This document shows positions 42,560 to 53,680 of a stretch of DNA of 64,000 nucleotides, one piece after another. Position numbers and translations under genes: made by a program. Numbering within the stretch: the stretch's first letter is position 1; each line of letters opens with the position of its first letter. The DNA comes from Zopfochytrium polystomum (taxonomy: Eukaryota > Chytridiomycota > Chytridiomycetes > Chytridiales > Chytridiaceae). The DNA is taken from positions 82,154 to 146,153 of the forward strand of contig JAIVFJ010000166.1 of the NCBI GenBank assembly GCA_025765615.1, written 5' to 3'. A model generated the notes under the pieces. It worked only from the letters and a program-made list of their open reading frames with translations, searched no databases and had not been told where the DNA came from.

Positions 42560-45295
42560 ACCCACGACCTCGCGTACGCCTTTCGTCAATGTCCTCAGAG
42601 GTCCTGACCTCTGACACCCAACCTCTGACACCACTTCCCGCCCTTGGTCATCCCCTTCTGCCCGTTTTGACGCTGAGGCAGCCCAAACTGCAGCTGCCCG
42701 CACTGCCCTTGCCTGTGCTAACGCCACCCACGCTGAAATTGCTGAAGCTGCTTCCCGTCGATCATCTGAACGTGCTGCCCTCGTTCGCCAGGAGGCTGAA
42801 TGAGCTGCGGCTGCCCATTCAACTGGCCTCCGTGACGCTGCTGACACCGCTTGCCACTCCAGAATTGCTGCCCTAGAAGCTGAGGCTGCTTGGGCTGAGG
42901 AATACCACTGACGTGCTGCCACAGTGGCCCCATCCACCACTGCTCGAGTTCCAGCTGCCCACACTGCCAGCCCCACTCGTCCCCCGTCAAGACATTGTAT
43001 CGCCAATCACTTGCACCACCATATGGCGCATATGTCCCCTATGTGTCCCCACCTGGAGTTGTGTCTCTGCAGACACCACAGACACCTGTGTCAGTGGCAC
43101 CTCACCGCACGCCACCCATGCCATCAGGAGTTGGTGTGCCACTGATTCCCGACCCCATGGCACATGACGAGACCCTCAAACCCGTCAGTCCCTTTGCTGG
43201 TTTCGGCAATGGTGGTCCAAACAGGAATATCAACTACCGTGTTACCAAAGACATGCGCAAACACCATGCCATCCCACCACTCTTACAGTCGGATCGTGAT
43301 ACGGATATCCCATCGCTGCTGAACATCTGTTCCCACGTCTTCAGTTGCTTGACGCGTCTGGTCCTCCAATCTGTTGACGCTTCCACATACGAACCACTTT
43401 TCTGGGACACCAGCAGCTTCTTTGAGCACATGCTCAATGCAAGCACCTTTCCGACAGCAAAAGGCTCCCAGTTCTTCATGCGCATCCAAGGGAGCCTATC
43501 CTCCTTTACCTGGACGACCTTCAAGGCCATGTACAATCAGCACTTTGGCCTTGACTCTGAAACGACAATTGACTCTGGGTTCTGTAACTTCACCTGGTCC
43601 CCATCGGCCACTTCTCCTGCTGCTGCCTTGACCAACCTCAAGCTCCTCAACTTGCACCAGTCAGAGCCTCACAGCCAGCGTGGCATCAAGAAGCAGTTGG
43701 TCACCAACCAAGCCCTTCAAGAGGTCATCCAACACAATCTTATCCCAACTGCGGCTGGACAGTTTAATTACTTGGATCACCACGTCACAGCCAACGACCT
43801 TGCCCAGCACCTCAACATGCTTTCTCTCACCAACCTTCCTGGTCGGTCTGAGTTCAATGCTCTGCGTGCTGAAGTTGACTTGCTCCGTGGCTGCTCCTCC
43901 GCTGTCTGCACCGAACAGCCCGTCACTCCCTTGTCCCATCCCCACCGCACTTACACTGTGGAGGAGGAAACCATGTATGGCAGCACACCGCCCCCAGCAA
44001 TGCGTGAGACTTCTCTCCCCCAGCAGCGCTCCAGCTCCTGCCACCTCTGCGACAAGCCTGGTCACTTTGTTTCAAACTGCCCTGAGCTTGCTGCAGCTAA
44101 GCAGGCAGTCAAAGACAAGTATGTCAATGCCTCTGCTCCATCACCCTGCTAACGCTAGCGATCCTTCTTTTATAGAATTCCTGCCTCCAACAGAAAACAA
44201 GCAGGAACCCCTCTGGTTTGATTCACACCATCTTCATGCTGGCACTTCAGTTTTTGGTTTTACTGTTTCCTTTTTCCTTTGCTTGAATAAGTTGTTTGTG
44301 GCTATCAACCTGCCTCAAATTACATCTGTTGTAGGGCACAAGTTTTCCTGTTAAATAAAGGTTTTTGGTGCCTGCCATTCTGCCCCTTTGCTTCTTCAAG
44401 AACTTTTCTTGCATGATACTAATGTCGTTTAGGTCTCGGATACCTTTGACCTCGCTGACTTTGATTTGCTCTGGTCTGCGTCACCTTTACCTATCTCACT
44501 GGTGTTGCCTCATGGCATCAAGGTCCCCTCACCTGACTGTGAAATGGGGTTTACACTTGCAAGCATCTTCACAGACCTCATGGACTTAGTGAAACCACAA
44601 TGGCTTGTTTACCATTTTCCTGCTCAAGCACCATCTGTCCAGCACATCAACCTCCCGTACTTGTTGTTTCTTCAACCTGACAGCTCTTGGGTTTGCAAAC
44701 CCTACACTGTTGCCCCACCACAACCTGACGCCTTGCGTCATGTTGTTACAAGCACCACTAAATCCAGCAAGGTTAATGGTCACAAAATTTCAATTCCTGG
44801 TGCCACTCCTCTGCCTGCCTGTTTTCCTAACAGTCTTCGCTTCCAGTGGCGCCTGCGTCAACTGAATGGGCCTGATGCCATGCCTGTCACTCCGTCTCCC
44901 TCTGACACACGTCTGGCCCCTCTGCCAGAAGGCCTCTTTGATGAACGACCCGCCATTTTTTCCCCCCGTGAGGGTCCTTCGGAACTAAACAGTCAAGTTA
45001 AAATTCCTGAAGAGGGACAAATCACTTCTGCTCTCCCCCTGACAGCAGAAGAAGAATGACCAGTGTCTTGCATTGCTGAGACCCCAGGGGACGAGGACGA
45101 GGAACAAATTCCTCCCCCACTCGTGTATTTCAGTGACACAGAAAGTGAAGATGAGGGCATGAGTGCATCTAGGCAACCTCACCAAGCAAGTGCATCACCT
45201 ACCCCCTTCATCACAGCCTCCAACCAAGTTGTTGTTGCTCCTACCTCTACCAGGGTAGAGACCAACAACTCTACTGACCCTGCGTCACCAGACTT
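42560..45295 (+). pseudogene. Gag-like retroelement relic with CCHC knuckle
   Basis: An Ala-rich coiled-coil stretch, broken by stops (about 42650-42960: ARTALACANATHAEIAEAA), leads into an open frame at 42995-44152. That frame resembles a gag-like protein: FEHMLNASTFPTAKGSQFFM, and a zinc knuckle CHLCDKPGHFVSNC at about 44039-44080. After its stop, open pieces continue in other frames at 44160-44355 (EFLPPTENKQEPLWFDSHHL), 44466-45059 and 45063-45295. No RT or integrase is seen, so this is a 5' fragment or a non-autonomous element. It ends abruptly at a Copia LTR at 45296. Confidence 0.6.
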
Positions 45296-45531
45296 TGTAA
45301 ACAGTCTCCTCTGAGTGAGTGAGTGGAAGGAGTGAATGAAGTGGAGATGTGTGTTTGTGGGTGGTCCTTCTCCCCAACTTGGAGAGAAAGAGAAAAAAAC
45401 TCTGTTGTGAATTATTGATACACAATGATGATATGCACGCTGTAATAGTTGCTGGGCAAGCGTGACCAGCACAGGGTAAAAACCTCTCCTATATTATCTG
45501 CTTGAGCAGAGGAGGAGGAAAACTGTTGACA
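45296..45531 (-). repeat. Copia LTR (236 bp)
   Basis: On the minus strand it runs TGTCAACAG to CTGTTTACA, a near-perfect 9-bp terminal inverted repeat with TG...CA ends. It is matched along its length by 55472-55708. The purine-rich GGAACAGAAACC precedes it as polypurine tract. Confidence 0.85.
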
Positions 45532-47040
45532 CTGGGTTTCTGTTCCAATTAATACTTGGAGTATTTGTCATCAGCGCAAGCCAGAGCTCAGGTCTGCATT
45601 GGCGGTGGCCACTCTCCCATGGGCATCATGAGAACAATTACTGACAGTCACAATAGGCTTGGGTCCCTCTTGTGCCTCTTGCTGCTAACCATTCAGTTCT
45701 GCCTAACACCCCCTTGCACAATGGCCATGGGTGAAGCACCCATTATGCAAAGCGTGCGTAAGCGTCTGAGGCTTTGACCAAAAGGGTGTTTGATAGGTTG
45801 GAGTGTGGTCGGAGGCCAAGTAGTGAGGTCAGTCGCTGGTGCTGAGACGTCAAGAGTGGTTTTGTGAGAATGTCTGTGATCTGGTCGCTGGTTGGTATGT
45901 AGCGTACAGTGATCTCTCCAGTGGCTACGCCTTGTCAGAGGAATGAGCATGTATGTCAATGTGTGAGAGGGTTGAGCACTAGTGCGATTGCAGATTGATT
46001 GTCCTCGAGGATTGGTAGTGGCCGCTGTGCAGGGAGTTGCAACTCTGAAAATACGGCTAGGAGCCATTGTGCTTCTTGGAAGGCTTCAGAAAGTGAGTAG
46101 TATTCTGCTTCCGTGGAGGATAGCAATACTCAATGTTGTTTGCATGAGACCCAAGAGACAGCGGCGCCCATGAGGAAGAAGACATATCCGGTGCGTGATG
46201 TGCGATCTCCAGGTTCGCCCCCATAGGATGCATCAGCATATGCAGCTGGTTCAAGGGTGTTGTTTGTGAAGAGCCGTAGCAGCTTGTGGCTTTGCCTGTA
46301 GAATAATCCGCAGTCCCAGGTGCCTTGGAGGTAATGAGGCAGGCGGCGGAGTGCATTGCGATGGTACTGGCGTGGCTTCAGTTGGAACTGGGAGAGTACA
46401 TTTGTTGCAAATGCGATATCTGGTCGAGTTTGTGTTGCGAGGTATTGAATTTTCATGAGTGTGGATCATTACCAGCTTGAGTCGCTCTCACTGAGTTCGA
46501 TTGACGTTTCATCATGCATAAAGGTGATAGACATTGGAGTTGATGCAATGTTGAGTTCGTCCCACATTTTCTCTTCAGTGAGAATTGTCCTGGTGTATTT
46601 GTGTAGGCCGATCCAAATGCCTTCGGTGTTGCGCTTGAGGTGGATGCGAATCACTTGGCTGACAGTGGTTTCCTTGAGGGACATGCTGTACTCAGTGCAA
46701 AAAGCATCCTCAATTTTTGCAACAAGAGCTGGGGTGCTAGCCATGACATTGATGTCGTCGACAAAGACAAAGATGATTTCAAACGTTTGCTGCTGAGAGT
46801 CTACTTGAAAGAAGAGGCAGGACTCAGCAAGAGATTGATTGAAGACAAGTTTTTCGACAATTAACTTGCGAAGGGTCAGGAACCAGTTTCGTCCAGATTG
46901 ATGGAGTCCATAGAGGCTCTTGAGGAGTTTGCAGAATAGTTTCTTTCCATCTGGAGTGAATCGCTTGTGGCCTTTTGGTGGATGCATGTAGATGACTTCT
47001 TTGAGAAAAGCGTACAGGTAGGCTGTGTTGACATCCATAC
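45296..47040 (-). mobile_element. 5'-truncated Copia element
   Basis: On the minus strand the order is RT, RNase H, short 3' UTR, LTR. RT (47038-46469) begins MDVNTAYLYAFLKEVIYMHP and has GLHQSGRNW and the VDD box in FVFVDDINVMAS. RNase H (46456-46130, then shifted frames to about 45694) has AYADASYGGEPGDRTSRTGY and STEAEYYSLSEAFQEAQW. The 3' LTR is at 45531-45296. At least two frameshifts are present. Upstream of 47040 the match to Copia stops and another repeat begins, so gag, protease and integrase are missing. Confidence 0.85.
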
Positions 47041-47049
47041 TGTGGTACT

Positions 47050-47356
47050 GTTTGTTTTGGGTCTTTGGGTGTAAGCAGTGTGCAGGATCTTTGACCTGTT
47101 ACTGCTCTGCAAGGATGACTTGAAGCATTTTGCAAGCGATGGTCCTTGTAACAGTTTTGTATAAAGACAAACACAAGACTGACAGAAGCCAAGATCAACC
47201 TCCCACCACCACCAACTTCAGTAGTGTACACCACAGCAGCCCAATCCATCAATCAGCCAACATAGCAAATTCTTCATACAAAACTGTTACCCATCCCAAT
47301 CACATTCCCCTTGGTTCCAGCCAGATCCAATCAGTAGAAGGGGTTGTACGCTTTTC
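47050..47356. repeat. Short repeat shared with 27.85-28.06 kb, then unassigned sequence
   Basis: GTAAGCAGTGTGCAGGA, GCATTTT and TTTTGTATAAAGACAAAC are shared in order with 27850-28060. The segment joins the truncated Copia element to copy 2 of the 1.4-kb repeat. Confidence 0.55.
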
Positions 47357-48740
47357 AGATCATTTGCGGCTAACTCGTCTTTGTTATTGGGCCTGCTTTT
47401 ACTACTTTCATCTTAACAGCTTCTGTTGTGCCAGGGTTTTCTCAACATATTTTCTTTTTCAGTGACTAACAGAGACTGCCCAACTGCCTAGGGATGGGGT
47501 GCCTGACAGGCTGTACCAAGCCTGCCTAATTTATTATTTATTTTCGGCACTTGTACATACACGCATAGGGTTGGGGGACTTAGAGCATTTGTGGTGGATG
47601 CTCCAAGTCAGGGGGTTGACTTGTCAATTTTCTCTCTCTCTGTTTTTGGGCCATTTCTCTTTTTCCTTTTTTCTTCAATCTGATTTCTGTCCTTTGGCAC
47701 CAATACAGAGTCCCTTCAAATCCATCTGGCTCACAAAGGTGAGGGTAGTGAGAGGTGGTACACATCCAGGTGAGTACATGGTCTCTTTGGAGGCTCCTCT
47801 TAAGGGGTCGCGGGTGGGGAATGCAGCTGGCCCCACCACCGACTGTGTGACACTGCTGGCTCTGTGTTGGAGTGAGGATCACAGGCACTTGCCTGCTGCA
47901 ACGACTGTGGCGGTGGTGGCGACAACGACGGAATCGTCGTCCCCAACCTTCCTGTTCCCACAAGGGTGTTGGTGGCTGCGCTCAGTGCAGCCCCCGACAC
48001 CTGAGAGTTCGATCTACAAGTGCCTGCCTTGGTCCTATTGCTGTGAGAGTGAGATGTGTGAGTATGAGTGCTATGCGAAAAAGCCTGTTGGTAGAGTGAT
48101 CGTGCTGACGCAGCCCAGCGGGGTGCATGTATGATTGCAGGTGTTTCCACATGCGAGTTCCCTGCTGGCGACCTTTCGACCCCTACACAGTTGACCCCCT
48201 TCTCTCTCTTTCCCCTGTCGCTGGTGACGACAAGGGCTCCTGCAGCACTGTCTGCGACAAGGGGCGCTAGGTCGCGCCCTGTCTGCCCCGTCGATATTAA
48301 CCGCTCCTGTTGTATTTGAGATAAGGTTCCTGAGATAAAAACCCCCATTTCCCTCTTCTCTCTCTTTATTCTGTGGTTGTGTTGCACCCTCAGGAGTGCC
48401 CTTCCGTTTCCCCTCGCACCAGCCTGCAGCCACGCAAGTAATTGGTGCTTCCACACTGATCCTTCAGAGGATTGTCCCTCTGAATGTTCATTCTTTGTGT
48501 TTGAGACCCCTGTTAGACAGATCAGTAGGGATACTTTGTGGACTAGGCAAGTAGTAGGGTTGAAACACCCCCTATTATTCGCTTTCCCTCGCTCTAGGGC
48601 CCAGATCCCAGGGTCAAAGGAGTGAGTATAGTCTCACATTATACTTTGGGCACTGGATCGCTTGATTGGAACGAAGTCACAGATCTCACCAAGGCCCCAT
48701 CCCTTTGTGTGCAATTTGACAACAGTCTTGCATGTGGCAG
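47357..48740 (+). repeat. 1.4-kb dispersed repeat, copy 2
   Basis: Nearly identical to 30905-32289 (see copy 1), with scattered substitutions and small indels. The shared part continues to 48817 through the first ~77 bases of a reversed Gypsy LTR (TGTCAGGAACAGGG onward) and then stops. Confidence 0.8.
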
Positions 48741-48817
48741 TGTCAGGAACAGGGCAGGACAGGACAAGGCAGACAAGGAACTGAGAGGAGTGATGATTGT
48801 GTTGGAAACAATAATTC
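48741..48817 (-). repeat. Truncated reverse Gypsy LTR end
   Basis: It matches the promoter-distal end of the Gypsy LTR family and breaks at AATAATTCA. The HSE-like array and TATA box are absent. Confidence 0.8.
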
Positions 48818-49936
48818 AAAAGACTGAAAAGACTGCAGTGGAAGATCTGAGGTCATGGAACAATGCTGCCTGCTGAAAGATTTAAGGCATCGGTTGGAGA
48901 AAAACAAAAAAAAAATCCATTTGCACAGACCCATGCGAAATGCCGATCCCAACTCCTTGGAGCTTCAGCAAGATGAAGGCTAAAGCTGCAGATTTCTCTT
49001 TATCTTTCCAGATGACAAGGAGAACACCCTGCCATCTTCGAACAGCCTGGACCACTTTGATGCCTCGCTGCCTTCACAGCGAACTGGAGTCCCTTTTCAG
49101 ATGTTACAAACCCATGAAACCATTGAACATTTTATATATTCCACCTATATCCAATTATCTGTTTGGTGTGCAGCGAGGAGCAACATAAAAGCTTATCCAG
49201 ACTGTTCACAGATATCAAATGCTCCTGGGCCATGATCACAGCGTTCCAGACTTGCGCACAGAGGGCTTTTGGTCGAGGTCTTGCCGTCATTTGCCTTGAT
49301 GCCAAAAGTTTTGCATATATTCTGCGCGAAGGTCAGGACAGGCAAAAGGCTGGGGTTCGGGCGGGGCAAAGTACGTGTCTTCCTCAAAAAGTTTTCGTTT
49401 ATCCTTTTCCTTCTTTCTCATTTTATTGAGAAATAAAAGCAGCCAATCATCACGTGGCGTTGGGAAGTCTTTGAACCTGTCATAAACAGCGGGACCGCGC
49501 ATCGGGCATTTACAAGCTGACATCCTCAACAGGGGATTTGGTCCTTCGGGAAACAGTAACCAACCTTGGCGAATCTTCAGGCGGAAATTACCCCTCTTCT
49601 CTCCTTTCCCCAATGGGGTTTTCTTTTTCGTATCTAGTCAGCTATTTTAAAAATGTAGGGGAGGGGGGCCAGTCCACGAGCGACGGACAAAGAACGAGAC
49701 AGAGCAAGAGCAAGAAATGGAAACGGAAAAAAAACAGGGGTAAAAAAAAGAGAGGGAGAACGAGATTGGCTTCGATCTCAAAGGGTTTCCCACTAACCCG
49801 CGCCACCCCACCCTGGCTCAACAACAACGTTGGCTCAACGATGGAAGAACGAGCGAGGAGGGGAGGCCGAACAGAAGGAGGTACCCTGAATGAGGACGCA
49901 GAAGAACATGATGGGTGGAAATAAGGAAAAGTAACA

Positions 49937-49984
<48 letters not shown>

Positions 49985-50377
49985 CCAAGAAACAAGAAAA
50001 AAGGCGACGTGTGTGGGTGTGTGGGTGGCAGGGGACGTGCGGCTTGGAGGCGGATAAAGGTGGAGGAAACAGCGAGGAGCAAACGCCTCGAGGAGATATA
50101 TATGAGTGACATAAGAATAGTGATAAGCGAGAGGCAGCAAACACGGAGAAACGGAGAAGAAACAAGAAAGGAGAAAGAAAGAAAGAGAAAGGAAAGAAAC
50201 AGTCGCTGGGAAACGATGAATTCCACCATGGCATGCTAGCAAGTGTGAGGAAGGGTCTTGCGAAGGAAATACAAAGGGAGAAAAAGAAGGTCTCAACGGA
50301 AAACTTCATGCTTTCGAGAAGGTGAAAGGACGAAAAGAGAAACTTCCAACCAGCTCATTATCCCCTTTCCGCCAGCT
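48818..50377. other. Unassigned region before the bestrophin-like gene
   Basis: A minus-strand open frame at 49613-49287 (including PAVYDRFKDFPTPRDDWLLL) is not recognised and may be repeat-derived. A (CA)n run of about 44 bases lies at 49937-49981. Purine-rich sequence fills 49700-50230. No supported host gene. Confidence 0.5.
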
Positions 50378-52824
50378 TTACAAGCCTTTCTTGGCAGTCA
50401 TCCAAGTTTCCGTCGACGCAGCTGGGGCCGGAGGGGTGGGCATGACAGACGGCACCGGGTCGTGCGACAAGTCGAGGTGGGACTTGGTAATGTCACGGTA
50501 TGGTTCGATCCATGTCGTCGAATCATACTTGAACTGCTCGCCCATAATCATAAAGATCTCGTTGCGAATGTCATCCGTGTAGAGGTCCTGTGGAAGATCT
50601 TTATTGTTCAGTTTTGGATACATGGGCAGAGTTAGTGCGCGCTTAACTTTGGCGTCATGGAACACAGACAACGCCATAGATGTGTCACATTGGCTACAGC
50701 ACGTCTCGCAAACTTACCATTCGGGTCGAATCCAAAGGGATTTTCAATTTCCCCACCAATGGCCTCAATACCAAGCAACGTAAAAGAGGCGATGAAAACG
50801 CTGGGAATGGTCGCCCAAAAAATGCTTGGTACGATTTGGAACGGCAAACTCAGGAGGTACACGAGAAGCGTCTGCTTCAGGTGAATTGAGTAAGCGAACG
50901 GGATCGGGGAGGATCGAATTCTTTCAAATGCGGTTAGGGAGTCGACCAGTGCCGAGATGCAGGTGGTCATATTTCCTTGGACAGGAACGTCGATCATGTC
51001 GGCGCGGCGACAGTGGTTGACAAAGGACTGGAGGTGGAACGTGAGGTCTAGTGGGATGTTGATGTTCCCTGGGGAAGAGTTGGACGTCGAGGATTGCGAG
51101 GTGGAGGAGTATTCGGGCAGGTGGCGAATGAGGCGGCCCAAGTCGTTGTTTCTGTACGAAAACTCGCTGCGGAGGTAATTCTGCGGTGGGAGGAGGGAAG
51201 GTCAACGGTGCTCAGATAATTCTCTCGGACGGAATCACGCCGCGTACCTTGCACGCAACGGCGAACGCAATCACAAGGTTCATGGCTCCGCGTTTAAGTT
51301 TTTCCCCTTCGGCATCTTTTGCGACGGCGCAAACCCAAATGAAACGTGCCAGATTTCGCACGTTGGTCTGCACAACACTCCAGATCCTGCGGCCCTCCCA
51401 AAATCGGTCGTACGAAGTGTTTGTTCGGAAGACCAGAAGCAGACCTGTTGAATGATTGCGAAATAATCAGATAGCGCTCAATGAAGGTGCCTAGGGGGAA
51501 AAAAAGGCGTCGCAAACAAGGGAGGGTACGATGCGCAGCCACCGTGCTTCCCTTCCAGCTATAATTACCCATGACGACGCCGAGAACGGTGACGAGAAGG
51601 GTTGAGTTGGGGATCCGCCCGCTGAGAAAGTTGACGGACGGCACCATGTAGAACACGGTCACGAGCGCGGACCAGGCAGTCAATGTAAGAGTGGGCATGA
51701 ACACTGACGGAATGACGGACGCATCGATGCGCAGGATGTCCCTCCAATGCTCTGACGCCTTGTTCTTGAGCTTTTCAGAGAATGATCGGAAGCGGAGCTC
51801 CTGGGAACGGGGAAAGTGATGTGAATGTTAGCGAGCATTGGTCGTCCCGTCTTCGCGCAGATTTTCTCTTTTTTTTCCGTACACGCCGAGTATAAAAGCA
51901 CAAGCACAAGGACAACAAGCACGCACCTCCGGGCTCGGGGAGTCAAACGACCCGCGCGGGTCGCTCTCGCCGCCGCCGCCGACACCACCCACTGGATATG
52001 CAAGTGGCGGTGTGCTTGCGGGAACGTATGGAGACGACGACGACTTGGTCAACGCCGGAGTGTCCACGACGTCCACGGCGTCCACAACGTCGACGAGCTC
52101 TACTTGGCCAGCACGCGAGTGGCGGTGGCTGTGGCTCTTGGACGCCTCGGTGCCGCTGCTGCCGCTGCCGGCGGCGCCAAACAGGAAGCCGCCGATCCGC
52201 GAGTTCCTCCACGACCGCTGCTGGTGCTGTTGCTGCTGCTGATGCGGATAAGAAGGGCTCTTTTTCGGTGGCGAGCGCGTCAGGGGGTCCAGGGAAGACT
52301 TTGCTAGCATGGGTGACGGGGAGGGCGAGTGCGCCTCAAACTCTGCCGACATGTCGGCGGGAAAGTCGATGACTGTGCTGCTGCTGCTGCTGCTGGTGTT
52401 GCCAACGTAGTTGCTGTCGCTACGGCTGTTGGGGACTGAACCGCCGCGGAGGGGCGAGCCATCGCGAGAGTCGAACGCTGAGTGAAGAGGGAGTGAGAAG
52501 CGATGAGGCGTGCGAGTGGGAAGGCAGGTGACACAACAATAACAAATATAGGAAAAAAACTCCTTCCGGCCCTAGCAAGCATGCCGATGTGTCGCGTTGA
52601 TTGCTGCCCGCCGTCCCACAGCCCCACACTCCCAGCACTTGGCTCTTGCCTGCTCGCTCGCTCGCTGGCTCTTCCGCTGGCTGGCTGACTGGCTGGCTGC
52701 CTCTCTCCCTCATTTTTCTCTCCGTCACTTTGCGCTCTGTTAATTGCTCACACTCACATGGCCGGGTGAGGCTGAAGATGGGCACGAGCGGAACTTCCGA
52801 CGCGGGTGACTGTGAGGGTTGCAT
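50378..52824 (-). CDS. Bestrophin-like (UPF0187) anion channel
   Basis: Six exons fit by phase (52824-52758, 52477-51927, 51800-51569, 51444-51248, 51180-50718, 50598-50378), giving 576 residues. The first ~190 residues are Ser/Gln/His-rich. The channel part begins near ELRFRSFSEKL and carries the family hallmarks: RDILRIDASVIPSVFMPTLT in the first helix, GLLLVFRTNTSYDRFWEGR after it, and GIEAIGGEIENPFGFDPN before the C-terminal helix (DDIRNEIF). Several hydrophobic helices are seen (WSALVTVFYMVPSV, LLVYLLSLPFQIVPSIFWAT). The family forms pentameric chloride/bicarbonate-type channels in the plasma or organelle membrane. The small first exon was chosen because its GTGAGT donor is in phase with exon 2. 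Confidence 0.9.
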
Positions 52825-53680
52825 ATGTCTCTCTCTCAAGTGGTGGGTGGGTGGCGATAATCTGAAAGTAAAGTAGAATGTGTGTGTGCGAGTATGAAGA
52901 AGGGGTCGAGGACGACGGCAGCGAAAGGACCGATGAAGTAAGAAGGTTGGCGGTGGTGGTGGTGGCGGTGAGGGGGTTATCCGATTTTTTCCTTTTTTTT
53001 CCTTTCGCTTTTTTTTCTTTCTTTCTTTTTTTTCCCCCTGACTGTTCACGGATGGTATTGATGAATGAATGATCGCTGTTTCTCTCTCCCCCTCGGTCGG
53101 GAGGTCTTTTTTGTTCCGGGTCTCTGTCTCCCTCTTTCTCGCCCTCTCTCCATCTGTCTCTGTCTTCTCTCGCTGCGGGCTGTTGTGGCACGTGTGTGTC
53201 TTCTTCCATCTCCTCCCTCCAAGACCTCCAAGAGATGGGAAATGAAAGAGACTGCTCGTGAGTAGAGAGAGGGAGAGAGAGAGAGGGGGAGACAGACTGT
53301 CCATGTGACCGAGCGACTGAGTGCAGTGAGACAAGTCCGCGGTCGTGTCGAGAGCTCGCGTCGCCAACACTTGGTCGGAAAGGATATGCAGCTTTACTAT
53401 ATGTAAGGCGGCGTACGTATTGGTAAAACCAGAGTGAAAGTCAACCAGGGTGAATTACACGGGCAGGAGATTTACTCCAAGCACTGCAGAAGGCAAAGCG
53501 GCGGTGATCGAGCCTTCGCACTTGCACTGAGGAAAAAGGACAAGTGAGCCAGGCCTTCCACCACTTAGCAACTTCAGCTGACACTCACAAAGAAAACAGC
53601 TAACACTTAGCAGTCTCAAGACCGCTCAACAGGGACGGCTGTCGACGTTGCATCAGTGGCACACCAAGATACACCTCACT
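52825..53680. other. Intergenic, promoter side of the bestrophin-like gene
   Basis: No gene is seen. It has a T-rich stretch (52985-53035), CT/TC-rich stretches near 53085-53165 and GA repeats near 53262-53290. Confidence 0.55.

Noticed and set aside
45063..45314. Conserved reading-frame end VNSLL at 45.3 and 55.7 kb as a shared protein C-terminus
   Set aside because: The shared bases are the end of the Copia LTR (CTGTTTACA in reverse). The frames only run into it by chance.
53085..53265. CT-rich stretch as coding (plus-strand open frame)
   Set aside because: Simple-sequence derived; it sits in the upstream region of the bestrophin-like gene.
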